Assembly (NCBI GenBank): GCA_014898415.1
Contig: RCTD01000034.1
Span: 310,001-374,000 of the forward strand
Direction of reading: 5' to 3'
Source of the DNA: Stromatinia cepivora
Taxonomy: Eukaryota > Ascomycota > Leotiomycetes > Helotiales > Sclerotiniaceae
Length of the DNA stretch: 64,000 nt
Made by a program: the position numbers and the translations under genes. Positions 39,360 through 51,200 of this stretch are shown here, in pieces (the stretch's first letter is position 1; each line of letters starts with the position of its first letter). The notes below the pieces were generated by a model. It was not told the origin of the DNA. It worked only from the letters and a program-made list of their open reading frames with translations, and searched no databases.

Positions 39360-40928
39360 ATGGCTGGCATCGTACCTGTCGCAAAGTCTCTCAAAGACAT
39401 CTACACAGAAGATGCTTTGGCTGCGCAAACCGATAGATGGGATAATCTTCTAAAGCAATTCAAGAGCAATTATGGACACGATGCGCAGTTTGTTTCACGA
39501 TCCCCGGGACGTGTCAACATTATCGGCGAACATATCGATTACTCTTTATACTCTGTCCTACCTATGGCAATAACTGCAGATGCCTTACTCGCAGTTTCCA
39601 CCCAAATCGACGAATCCGCCTCGACTAGTACAACATTCAAGATGCGAGTCTCGAACGTGCAAGCAGATAAATTTCCAGCACATGAGTTCGATATACCATT
39701 CGATGCGGTGGAGATCGATTCTAAGGTACACGAGTGGACAAATTACTTGAAGTCGGGACTCCGGGGAGCTTTGGAGATTTTAAGAAAGAAACATGGAGAC
39801 GGCTTCAGACCCAAAAGTATGGAAGTCTTGATGGATGGAACTGTACCTGCAGGTGGTGGATTGAGTAGTTCTGCTGCTTTTACTACAGCTTCTGCTCTTG
39901 CAGTCATGTTTGCAAATGGAGAGCAATCTGTTGATAAAACACAACTCACGGAATTGGCAATTGTTAGTGAAAGAGCAGTAGGAGTCAACTCAGGTGGAAT
40001 GGATCAATCCGCTTCGGTTTTCTCTATTCGTGGCTCCGCATTATACGTTTCTTTTAATCCAACCTTGACAGCAAAACCTGTTCACTTCCCCAAAACAAAC
40101 CCCGAGCTCACATTCGTCATCGCACAATCGTTTGTCGCAGCAGACAAGCATGTCACTGGTCCAGTATGCTACAATTTGAGAGTTGTAGAGTGCAGTCTTG
40201 CGGCAGCCTATCTTCATGCAGCTATCAACAAATCTAAAGACCCTCTTCCTACCGACTCCGGACCACTCGGTATCTCGCTCCACGGATTCCATAGCAAATA
40301 TTTTGGTGATTCCACCGCACCACTCGAAGAACAACTTTCCGAGCTTATTGAAATCACGAAGAAGACATTCACAAAAGAAGAGGGGTACACCAGGGAAGAA
40401 ATTGCTTCCGTCATAAATATGACTGTCCCCGAATTGAACGAGCGCTTCACCTCTACCTTCCCCGTCCGCGCCGAGTATTTTAAACTTAGACAAAGAACCC
40501 TCCATGTTTTCACCGAAGCTTTACGAGTCCTAAAGTTCATGAAAGTCCTCGAACATCCCGAATCTTATCTCAAAGCTGACGGTGGTGATTCCACCGAAAC
40601 TTTCAACAGAAAACTTGGCGACCTAATGAACGAAACCCAAACCAGCTGCAGAGAAGACTTTGACTGTAGTTGTCCTGAATTAGACGAACTCTGTGAAATA
40701 GCAAAGAAAGCTGGAAGTTATGGAAGTAGATTGACTGGTGCGGGGTGGGGTGGTTGTTGTGTACATTTGGTACCGGCGGATAAGGTTGATGCGGTTAGAG
40801 AGGCTTGGGATAGAGAATATTATTCAAAGAAGGACTTGTCCAAAGAGCAAAGGGAGGCGGCAGTCGTGGTTAGCAAACCTGGTAGCGGAAGTGCAGTATT
40901 TGTTGTTGAAGGTGGAAACGTTGCTTAG
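39360..40928 (+). CDS. GAL1: Galactokinase
   Basis: Single exon, 522 aa, normal for fungal galactokinase. It phosphorylates galactose at C1 with ATP, the first committed step of the Leloir pathway, in the cytosol. GHMP-kinase landmarks are all present: the galactokinase signature SPGRVNIIGEHIDY at residues 48-61, the phosphate-binding motif PAGGGLSSSAA at about 163-173, GVNSGGMDQSAS carrying the catalytic aspartate region, and the C-terminal LTGAGWGGCCVHLVP motif. Unlike the yeast Gal3 co-inducer, which lacks two residues in the SSSAA loop, this loop is complete, so enzymatic activity is expected. No other galactose gene lies next to it. Start context is TATA-ATG-GCTGG; the frame is open only from here with an ATG. 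Confidence 0.96.
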   Translation: MAGIVPVAKSLKDIYTEDALAAQTDRWDNLLKQFKSNYGHDAQFVSRSPGRVNIIGEHIDYSLYSVLPMAITADALLAVSTQIDESASTSTTFKMRVSNVQADKFPAHEFDIPFDAVEIDSKVHEWTNYLKSGLRGALEILRKKHGDGFRPKSMEVLMDGTVPAGGGLSSSAAFTTASALAVMFANGEQSVDKTQLTELAIVSERAVGVNSGGMDQSASVFSIRGSALYVSFNPTLTAKPVHFPKTNPELTFVIAQSFVAADKHVTGPVCYNLRVVECSLAAAYLHAAINKSKDPLPTDSGPLGISLHGFHSKYFGDSTAPLEEQLSELIEITKKTFTKEEGYTREEIASVINMTVPELNERFTSTFPVRAEYFKLRQRTLHVFTEALRVLKFMKVLEHPESYLKADGGDSTETFNRKLGDLMNETQTSCREDFDCSCPELDELCEIAKKAGSYGSRLTGAGWGGCCVHLVPADKVDAVREAWDREYYSKKDLSKEQREAAVVVSKPGSGSAVFVVEGGNVA

Positions 40929-41177
40929 ATAACTGCTTGAGATTAAAGACGATAAAAACCTTACGGTACCAATACCCAATATAGAATGCATTTCCATTTT
41001 TTATTATAGATTTTATATGAAGTTCGTAATGGGCAAGCTTGTGACAGTGCATAAATTATGCATTTTGCATAATTTACTAGCCCATGAATATGCATAAATC
41101 GATCATGCATAATTCTAGAGCATTGATTGATTCGCTCATTGTCCCTCGTACCTAAAATCATCAAACCACATCACAAA

Positions 41178-43161
41178 ATGGAAAGTGCTTCATCAGACGG
41201 TACGGGAGGGAAGAAACATGTGCGGCAAACTTCTTCGGGCAGAGGTGAGCTTTTTATGTGTTTCACTGTTTTGTTGTTGACGGGGTTGAAAAGTATCGGA
41301 GTTATCCTCTCCACCACATGGGTTTTTTGGGGGAGCGAGAGTCGTGGCAGTTTGTCAGTTTGGATGGAATGGTGTAATTGTATCTGGGATATTTGGGAGA
41401 TAAGAGGAGAATGATGCCTTTAGTTTTCTTGTGGAGTTCATGCGAGTGCATGACTTTAATGAATACGGTAGAGACTCCTTGGCACGTGGCTCCCCGTGAG
41501 GATGCTATGTTTAAAGGTTATCGGTGTCAGCTACTGGATTCAAGTTCAGTACTCTATATATCTTCACAACACGGTGTTTGCATGATGGATTTAAGCAAGC
41601 AGCATTTGACTGATTGCTCAGCAGCTTTACCTAGACGGCCGACAAGAGGTCCGTTAGATATCAGCGAGTGCGTATTACTTCCATATATTAGAACGCGAAT
41701 GCTAAACTTAAATAGTTCTCCTCTGAATAGCCCTTTGTCGCCCACAAATTACATCAATGCTACACAAACACAAACACTTTCGCCAGGTGGTTCGGCGCCA
41801 AGGAGTCGGACACCTAGGCTTCCATCACCAGGTCCCGGTTCGAATCTGTCATCCAACACCTTCATGACAGCTCCCACATCACTTTCGCCATCACAAAATA
41901 CATCATTTCAATCGACGGTATCAACACTTCAGAAAGATTTCTCCTATCTCCTTCGCCCTGAAATCTATCACCCTCTACCCGTACTCGAAATTCCCCCGCC
42001 CTTTCGTTCCTCCCCAGCTTCGTCGCTCCCACCTAATCCTGATATCAATACTCTTTCATCACTACTCGCAGCGGGATATTTTCGAGCTGCAGCTATTCTT
42101 AGTGCCACACTTTTGACATCCAATCTTGGCCCCACGTCACATGATGAAATTTTTAATCTCTTCTACATCCGTCTTGCATGTCTCACACTCTGTAACCAGA
42201 CACAACTCGCGGCTCAGGAGGTCAAAGCTCTCGAAGATCTTAATGCTGCTTACTATCGGGATGATGAAACAGGCGCACATATGGTAGAATGGGAACTGAG
42301 AGTTTTAGCAGTTAGATTGCAGGGTATGGGGCTAGGGGATGCTAGGAGATGTGTTATGGGATATTATGACTTGGCTAGAGATGCTAGAAGTACGTTGACG
42401 AAATTGAAGAAGCGAAAAGTAGCTGGTGAGGATATGGATGGGGAGATTGAATTATGGGAAGGCAGGTTGGCAGATTTGGGGATTAGGATTGCAAGTGCGC
42501 TGATTGAGATGGAAGATTTGGCTGGGGCAGGAATGCATTTGAAGACTTTGAAGGTTAATGAAGAAGGAGATGAGGAATTAAGGGCTAAGAAAGCATTACT
42601 GTGGTTATGTTTGGGGGATATTGATGCTGCAAGAGAGTGTTTGAAGAAAGGAAATGGAAAGGAATTTATGGCGAGTGAGATAGATGGAACTATCAGAGCT
42701 TTGGCATTTATTGCCGAAGGAAGATATGAGGAAGCTGTTGTGATTTGGGAAGAGCTCATTGCGAACGAGGAAACCACAGCTGGAAAAGGAGAAAAGGCCA
42801 TGTGGAGACAAAACCTCGGTGTTACATTATTGTACTTGGGTCGTGGTGATGAGGTACGTATCATGTTACTCCCAATATCTGTTCCCTGCTTTCTTCTCCT
42901 TTCTTTCAATATCAATCCTGCTACACATCATACTCACCATCGAACCAACAGGCAAGAACCATCCTCGAATCACTGATTGCGGAAGATAATTCTTTCCATA
43001 CTTTGACTTTTAATCTAAGTACCATTTATGAATTATGTACGGAGAGATCGAGAACGTTGAAGATTGCGTTGGCGGAGAAGGTGGCGGCGATGGTGGATAT
43101 TGGTCAGAATGAGGGGGTGGTGAGGGGATGGGAGAAGGTTAATGGGGATTTTAAATTGTGA
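41178..43161 (+). CDS. TRAPPC12: TRAPPC12-like TPR protein (TRAPP complex)
   Basis: Three exons: 41178-41244, 41472-42853, 42952-43161 (1659 nt, 552 aa). The first intron (227 nt, GTGAGC-GTAG) is the least certain because the N-terminal half is poorly conserved; a further small intron in 41500-41700 is possible. Residues about 120-200 are Ser/Pro-rich. From FSYLLRPEIYHPLP onward the sequence follows fungal TRAPPC12 homologues: a SLLAAGYFRAAAILSA helix, then TPR-like helical repeats (about 330-530) with W-x-LGD-x-AA and FIAEGRYEEAVVIWEEL repeats, ending with VRGWEKVNGDF. TRAPPC12 belongs to the metazoan TRAPPIII complex and is kept in filamentous fungi but absent from budding yeast. A role in ER-Golgi or autophagy-related trafficking is inferred. 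Confidence 0.85.
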
Positions 43162-43908
43162 TTTTTGGGTTTTCTTGTAGTTTTATTGGCTGTGTAGAAA
43201 GGAGATTGGGGAAGTTCATGGGTATTTCAAGTAATGATTTATACCATTTGTTACTTGTCACGCCTGCGTAGTAAGATGATTGGAGAATTTCAAATTGTGA
43301 TTTATACATTTTATTAACTTGTCACATCTGTGTAGCACAGCGAAACCGGTTGAAAAGATACTCACTGTCGCAATACATATTAAAAGTCAAGGTTCTCACA
43401 TAAACTGACCTCACTGGGATTTATCTACCTAATATACTCATTGAAAATCATAAAAAATCATAAAACTGTAAGATCTGATTGTTGATTGGAGAATTCCTTT
43501 ATGCACAATTTATGAACAGTCACTTCTCCAACCAATAGTATTGCTTTAAAGGTAAAAGGGACTTTACTTTCGCTTCCCCACATTTTGCCCCCGATACCGC
43601 TAGAAAATCAACACAGGAAAAAGGGTGGACTGGGATTCAATTAAATATTGGATGGAGAGTGTGAATCACAACTTTGGAGTCATAGTTTCTTTTTAACTTT
43701 CCTACAAATTCTTTTCCCACAGAGTTTTTGCGACAATCACCTCCCTTTCTCTGAGCAGGAATCAATTGAGAAATACTCAATTTGTTCTTCCGGATTTAGT
43801 TGAGCCATTGTAATTACTTTCTTTCCTTCTCTTTATTCATTGCCTCTTAAGGATCGAGTTCGGAACGAATCTACTAAATCTTAATTCGGAAATTGGAAAT
43901 TGGTCAAG
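43162..43908. other. ILV2 promoter region
   Basis: Spacer between tandem genes. CT-rich leader at 43700-43860. I did not find a TGASTCA (Gcn4/CPC1-type) site here; one occurs inside the first ILV2 intron (44162-44168), overlapping a potential donor site. Confidence 0.5.
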
Positions 43909-46308
43909 ATGCTTCGTTCAATACCCGCCAGACGTGCTATTCGCACAATTGGCAGTAATACGAAATGGATGGAGGCTGCTGGTGCGAGGGGCTTGTCGAA
44001 TCGTGTGAAGGCGGCGGGTGGTATTATGGTGGAGAAGAGAGGTACAAGAGGACAGGCCACTGTTGCCCCTCAGGTTTCTAGGTATGACTTCCTCTTACTT
44101 TCCTATACCTGCGGAGATTTCCTCTAGGTTGGAGCTTCACCGTCAATCCAGAGTTTGAAAGTGAGTCATTGGGATGGATAGTTGGCTGACATGTGGATTT
44201 AGTCAAGCTAGAGAAAGTCCAAGTCCGGCATTCAACAGCACACCCTCGAAGAATGATTCCCGCAAGGAATTGATGGGACAGGGACATAAATACTCGGAGA
44301 TGGATGAGTCGTATGTTATGCACATTATTCGGCAGGTGGGCACAACACGGTGCTAATTATGGAATAGATTTATTGGGATGACTGGTGGAGAGATCTTCCA
44401 TGAAATGATGTTACGGCAAGATGTTAAACATATCTGTAAGTTCGCTACTCTGCCTCTTAAGGCTTTGAGCTGACGAGAAAATAGTCGGTTATGCAGGAGG
44501 TGCCATTTTACCAGTATTCGATGCGATCTACAACTCAAAACATTTCGAATTTATTTTACCAAAACATGAACAAGGTGCTGGACATATGGCGGAAGGATAC
44601 GCTAGAGCTTGTGGTAAACCTGGTGTTGTTCTCGTTACATCTGGACCTGGTGCTACCAACGTTGTTACCCCAATGCAGGACGCTTTATCTGATGGAACAC
44701 CAATGGTTGTTTTCACCGGACAAGTCGTGACAACTGCTATAGGAAGTGATGCCTTCCAAGAGGCTGATATTGTTGGTATCTCAAGAGCTTGCACAAAATG
44801 GAACGTTATGGTTAAGAATATTGCCGAGCTTCCAAGAAGAATTAAGGAGGCATTCGAAATCGCTACTTCCGGAAGACCCGGACCAGTTTTGGTGGATTTA
44901 CCAAAGGATGTTACGGCTGGTATTCTCCGAAAAGCTATTCCTAGCCACCACATTATGCCATCTTTACCCAGTCAGGCCTCAAGAGCAGCACAAGCTGTTC
45001 AGAAGAAGCAACTTCAAGCCTCAATTGACCGTGTTGCAAAATTGATCAACATCGCCAAGAAGCCAATTATCTACGCTGGTCAGGGTGTCATCTCCCTTCC
45101 AGAAGGTCCTAAATTGCTCAAGGAGCTTGCCGACAAGGCATCTATCCCTGTCACAACAACTCTTCAAGGTCTTGGTGGATTTGACGAGCTTGATGAGAAA
45201 TCTTTACACATGCTTGGTATGCACGGTTCGGCATATGCTAACCTTTCCATGCAAGAAGCCGATCTCATTATTGCTCTTGGAGCACGTTTCGATGATCGTG
45301 TGACTGGAAGCATTCCAAAGTTCGCACCAGCAGCAAAGGCAGCTGCTGCTGAAGGTCGTGGTGGTATTGTTCATTTCGAAATTATGCCAAAGAACATCAA
45401 CAAGGTTGTTCAGGCTACCGAGGCAGTTGAAGGCGACGTTGTTACCAACCTTGCTCAACTTCTTCCAGCTGTTGAGAAGAAATCTATGGATGAACGCAAA
45501 GAATGGTTCGACCAAATCAGATTTTGGAAGGAGAAATTCCCTCTTTCTCACTACGAAAAGGCCGAACCAGGTGGTCTCATTAAGCCACAAACTTTGATTG
45601 AGGAACTCTCAAACTTGACAGCCGATAGAAAACACGAGACCATCATTGCTACAGGTGTTGGTCAACATCAAATGTGGACTGCACAACATTTCAGATGGAG
45701 ACATCCAAGAACTATGATCACATCTGGTGGTCTTGGTACTATGGGTTACGGTCTTCCAGCAGCTATCGGTGCAAAGGTTGCCAAACCCGATGCTCTTGTC
45801 ATCGATATTGACGGAGATGCATCCTTCAACATGACACTTACTGAGCTCTCCACCGCATCTCAATTCAACATCGGCGTTAAGGTCATTGTCCTTAACAACG
45901 AAGAACAAGGAATGGTTACTCAATGGCAAAACATCTTTTACCAAGATAGATATGCTCATACCCACAGCACTAACCCAGATTTCATGAAATTGGCAGATGC
46001 AATGGGTGTACAACATAGAAGATGTATCAAGCCAGATGATGTTAGGGATTCTTTGCAATGGTTGATTGACAGTGATGGGCCAGCACTTTTGGAAGTTGTT
46101 ACCGATAAGAAGGTACCTGTCTTACCGATGGTACCAGCTGGAAATGCTCTACATGATTTCTTGGTTTATGATCCAGGTTCGTACTCTCATCCTATTCCCC
46201 GATCCACGATTCCTTCTACAAATTGTACTGATACTGATAATTTCGATAGTGAAAGACAAGGAGAGAAGAAGGATGATAAAAGAGAGGACTTGTGGTTTAC
46301 ATGGATAA
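43909..46308 (+). CDS. ILV2: Acetolactate synthase, catalytic subunit (mitochondrial)
   Basis: Five exons: 43909-44081, 44203-44310, 44368-44435, 44485-46176, 46250-46308 (2100 nt, 699 aa). It makes 2-acetolactate from pyruvate and 2-aceto-2-hydroxybutyrate from pyruvate plus 2-oxobutyrate, the first common step to Val, Leu and Ile. The N-terminal 60 residues are basic and hydroxylated without acidic runs, as for a mitochondrial presequence. Catalytic Glu145 lies in HEQGAGHMAEGYA. The ThDP-binding GDGD-type motif (DIDGDASFNMTLTE) and the W597 site in MVTQWQ are intact, and the C-terminus ERTCGLHG matches fungal ILV2. Two normally conserved prolines are replaced: Ala120 in GYAGGA (usually GYPGGA) and Val198 in GQVVTTAIG (usually GQVPTSAIG). 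The last donor is the rare GTTCGT. The first intron contains a potential cassette exon (see separate entry). Confidence 0.95.
44128..44160 (+). other. Potential 33-nt cassette exon inside ILV2 intron 1
   Basis: Within the 121-nt first intron, an internal acceptor CCTCTAG (ending 44127) and a consensus donor GTGAGT (44161) bracket a 33-nt segment. The outer halves would be introns of 46 and 42 nt, both typical sizes here, and the second has a CTGAC branch-like site. The segment is a multiple of three, but in the frame left by exon 1 it reads into TGA, so inclusion gives a premature stop. Skipping it restores ILV2. Confidence 0.4.
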
Positions 46309-48290
46309 ACGCCTGGTTTCTCTTTTTCTTGTAATCTTTTCCTTTTTAAAAAAAATACCTTTTTGCTTTAAGTTTCTACATAAATGATGGCATCTGAACT
46401 TTCTGGGCGTCTTATTCTTTTTGCTGGCATGCATGATGGGCGGAAAAATCGAAGGAATACAAAAGTCTTTTCGTTGAGTCGAATGGTTCTGGTTTTAGCC
46501 TGGCTTTCCTTCTTGGAAAATGTATGGAAGAATGAAAAATTGGGGCGAGGAAGTGAGATGGAGAGTGTTGGGTGTGGGGATGTTTGGGGAGGGGATGAAC
46601 TGGAAAATCAAGTCCGGAGGTAAATAAAAGGGGAAGAAGGAACTAGTGAAAGATTAGTGTATGTATATAGGAAGGATAGTAATGGACAGATGGATGGATA
46701 GGAAAGATGAATCGATGGATATGAATTGATGGTTATGAATATTTCTACTTGGAATTGAGGACTTTTGATTACTTGAAGTGATGAATGATTGAATGAGTGG
46801 GTGAGATGTGACATGTAACATGAACTCGGGCTTTGACACGATATATTTGTGTGCAACTTTGCGTTATTGGATAGCTTGGGATTGTTGCAAAAGGGAGGAG
46901 GAGAAAGAAGGGTTTCATGGGTGTGCTAGAGTGTAGCGGAGAAGAGGAGGTTTGGAAATCCTTCTTCTTTTGTCTATGGGGGGTTTTTTGGCGCAGGAGT
47001 GAAATGTTGCTGCTATGATGATCTTTCTGGGGTGGAATAAATACGTAGTTGTATTTGCTCGGTGAAGTTGGAATGATTGTTTTGGTGAGGTTGAGGCTGG
47101 TGTGTTAGAATAGTCGAATGGGGTTACAATAGGGAGGAGAGAGGAGCGCGGAGTGGATGTGGGGATGGGACAATGTGTGGGGAGGGGAGAGGGGATCCTT
47201 CTACAATACTAATCATTGGTTGTGACGTCTATGTCAAGAATTACTGGTTTCTATCTACTTAGAAAGAGTGGTTGAATACCGGCAAAAATAAGAGCTCTCA
47301 CTAAATGAATTCGGTGTAAAGACTAACGATGATAACAACTTTTAGTATGTCACGCGTCGTATCACGTTATCATCCTGAGGTTAGAGGGAGCATCTAGCTG
47401 GCTTATTCTAGAAGTATTCTAGGCAAAATCATCGATTTGGGGGCTGTGCAGACCCCGCGTAGTAACTTTGAAGCATCCAATTGGTGTAGAATACCGGTAT
47501 GTCATCGATTGGAATCTCTTTCAGGCTTTAACCACTAAACTTATAGGCCAAGTACCACCAAGATTTAGTGCTATTTTAACTTGTTCTGGGCATCTTTTAG
47601 TAGGCTTAACTTATCGAGCTTAGTCATAAATAACCGAGATCCTCTCAGGTTGGTTGTAAGTAAGACCGTTGAACTTTATTTGAACCTCGAAGTGGGACAC
47701 TACAATTCGTCAATTATCTGCAGTCTCACATCAATTGTCTTTGACTGTAATGACAATGGTCGAGAGTAGAGTCTCAATGTCGTTTTCGTCGTATATTTCT
47801 ATTGCCTATCAAGTGAATGGCAAGGAATCGGCAGTATTTTTCTTTCACTGACCCTCTTGGCCATTCGGCTTCTGCTTGGCTCCAAGAACGTAGAACATTC
47901 CCTCGATGCTCTATTGGTGAGGCTATTCTTGGCTTAGTTTGGTCCCATTTGATAAAGGTGTACTAAGTTCAATACTTCGTCATGATGGAATTCCCATTCG
48001 TCTGCGGGGTACCTCGTAGAGGCTATTCAGAATAAACCTTGTGCTACCAAGATCTAGCCTCTTGGTCGTTTTTATTCTATAGATAAGTATGGTTTGATAT
48101 CCTAGCCACTTGTGCTATGTCTATGCTATATATAAGGGATGCAGTCCCCCAGCTTTGGAAGTATTTCAAGTAAGCAATTGTATTCCACATTCTTTATACA
48201 GTGTTTCTATATTCTTCAGTTCAATCTTGCCCTGTATGATTGCCTATTCATTTCGACACATTCTATCATTACTTCAACACACAATACGTC
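46309..48290. other. Intergenic region between ILV2 and the ENA-type ATPase
   Basis: No gene recognised. GGAT/GAGG-rich to about 47200, then mixed sequence. The ATPase promoter with a TATA-like box is at the right end. Confidence 0.5.
48127..48135 (+). promoter_or_regulatory. Candidate TATA box of the ENA-type ATPase gene
   Basis: TATATATAA followed by GGG, about 160 bases upstream of the ATG at 48291. Strong TATA boxes are common in stress-inducible genes, which fits a sodium pump. Confidence 0.4.
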
Positions 48291-51200
48291 ATGGCTAAAA
48301 GCGACATAGTCGAGCATGTCTCGGGACAATCGAACAGGCCTCTAAGCAAGCTAGCTCATTGCTTAAAGTATGAGGAACTGGCACAGGAATTGACGGTTAA
48401 CCTTGAGGATGGGCTTACCACGGCTGAAGCTAAGATTCGTCTCGAAGAGTACGGAAAAAATGAACTTGATAACGGACCTGGTGTTCAACCAGTCAAGATT
48501 CTTATTCATCAAGTCGCCAATGCGATGATTCTGGTTCGTTCACTTATACCCATTCAACTTAAAGATTGTTTCTCATTTAGTTTTGTTTTTAGGTTCTGAT
48601 ACTGGCCATGGCTGTCAGTTTCGGTATTGGCTCATATATCGAAGGTGGTGTCATCTCGGCAGTCATATTTCTCAATATTGTGATTGGCTTTTACAATGAG
48701 TTCAAGGCGGAAAAGACGATGGATTCATTGCGCTCCCTGAGTTCCCCTACGGCACACGCTGTTAGAGACGGAAAGATCCAAGTGGTGCCTACAGTTGAAA
48801 TTGTTGTTGGTGATATGATTGAGGTCAAGATGGGTGATACAATTCCGGGAGATATCCGGTACATTCGCAGTTTTACCCCTTCATTCTTTCTATATACTAA
48901 CAGATCACATTTAGATTAGTTGAAAGTATGAACTTTGAAGCTGATGAATCGATGATAACCGGTGAAGCGTTGCCAATCCCGAAAGATTCAAATGGTGTTT
49001 TTGACACCGAAACACCAACTGGTGATCGTCGTAATGTTGCTTTCAGCTCCACTCCTGTTACGAGAGGCCGAGCACGCGGTATTGTGTATGCGGTGGGTAT
49101 GAAAACAGAAGTTGGATTGATTGCCAAGTCTCTCGGACAGAAATCACGTAAAATCCGAGAGGTCAAGCGTAATGAAGATGGTAAAGCAAAGCCGCACCGA
49201 TATGCCCAGGCTTGGGCACTTACCACGACTGATTTTGTCGGAAGTTTTCTTGGCACCAATGTTGGTACTCCATTGCAACAAAAGTTATCCCGACTTGCTT
49301 GCGGGTTGTTCATCGTCGCTGTTATCTGCGCAATCATTGTCTTGGCTGCGAACAGATTTTCCAATAACCAAGAAGTTATTATTTACGCTGTAGCCACGGG
49401 CCTTTCGATGATTCCCGCTTCACTGATAGTGGTCTTGACCATCACCATGGCCGCAGGGACTAAGGTAATGTCAGAAAAGAATGTAGTTGTACGCAAAATG
49501 AATGCTCTCGAAGCACTAGGCGCAGTTACTGGTAAGATGCATTTCTTTTTGATATTAATTTTCAATAATTAACTCTTGTAGATATTTGCTCGGATAAAAC
49601 TGGAACCCTCACCCAAGGGAAAATGGTCACAAAGAAAGTTTGGATGCCATCTAGGGGAACCTACTCTGTTGGACCCTCCAGCAACCCGATCAATCCCGAA
49701 CAAGGAGATTTGTCTCATAGCGAAAAATCCCCATATCAAATGGGTAAAGAGGAGAGTGAAGAAAAGACGGATTCATTTCCAAACCTTTTACAAGATAATA
49801 CTGACCTTCAAGCGTTGCTTAATATTGCTTCAATGGCAAATCTTGCTCATATTCACAAAAGCGAAGATGGTTGGAAAGCAAGAGGTGATCCAACTGAGAT
49901 CGCGATTCAGGTCTTTGCCCACAGATTCCGATGGGATAGGGAACGATGGACGGCCGGAGACTCGCCTCAATGGAAACAACTTGCTGAGTTCCCTTTCGAC
50001 TCTAAAGTCAAGAAGATGTCTGTAATTTTCGAACACGAAGAATCTGGGAACTCGATGGTTTTCACAAAGGGTGCAGTTGAGAGGGTGATTTCATCTTGTC
50101 CACGTGTAAGAATGCGAAACGAAGATGTTATAGTAATGACAGAAGAAATGCGCGAGGAGATTCTCAACAACATGGAAGCTCTTGCCGCCCAGGGTCTCCG
50201 TGTATTAGCTTTGGCCGGTAAAGCATGGGAGGGTGCTGCGAAGATTGATGCTCAACAATTTCGGACGGAAGAAGAAAGGAAAGAAGCAGAGGACCGTTTA
50301 AGGATGGAAGTGGAGGATGATTTAATCTTCCATGGGCTCGTTGGGCTTTACGACCCTCCTCGTACAGAATCCGAGGCGTCGGTTCAACAATGTCATCAAG
50401 CAGGTATCGCGGTGCACATGCTTACTGGTGATCACCCAGAAACCGCACGTGCTATCGCAGCCCAGGTTGGTATTTTACCAAAAGATACTTCTACAATAGG
50501 ACGAGATAGTATGAATGTACTGGTTATGGCAGCAAGTGAATTCGATAAGCTCAGCGAGGAACAAATTGACGACCTTCCAATACTACCTCTAGTTATCGCA
50601 CGGTGCTCACCACAGACCAAAGTTCGCATGATCGAAGCTCTACACAGACGAAAGCTCTTTGCTGCTATGACAGGTGATGGTGTTAACGATTCTCCTTCAT
50701 TAAAACAAGCAGATGTTGGTATCGCAATGGGTGAGATGGGATCTGATGTAGCTAAAGATGCGTCAGATATCATTCTCAAGGATGACAATTTTGCTTCGAT
50801 TCTTAATGCTATCGAAGAAGGGAGACGAATGTTTGACAATATCCAAAAATTTATATTACATTTGTTGGCGCAGAATATTGCTCAAGCTTGTACGCTTCTC
50901 ATTGGACTCGCCTTTAAAGATTCTACTGGAACTTCCGTCTTTCCACTGGCACCTGTAGAGATTCTATGGGTCATTATGATTACATCTGGTAGGCTTTACC
51001 TAACTCATTGAATATATAGTTTACTAACACAATTAAATTTAGGTATGCCAGATATGGGTCTTGGCTTCGAAGCAGCAGCCCCTGATATCATGGATCGACC
51101 ACCTCAATCTCTCACAAGGGGTGTATTTACCAACGAAGTAATGATCGACATGTTAGTCTACGGTCTCTGGATGGCAGCGCTCTGTCTTTCAGCCTTCTCC

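Noticed and set aside
44074..44160. ILV2 model including the 33-nt segment as a coding exon
   Set aside because: With the main donor it reads into TGA, and with the alternative CAG/GTTTCT donor the next exon goes out of frame; direct splicing 44081 to 44203 is the only consistent choice.
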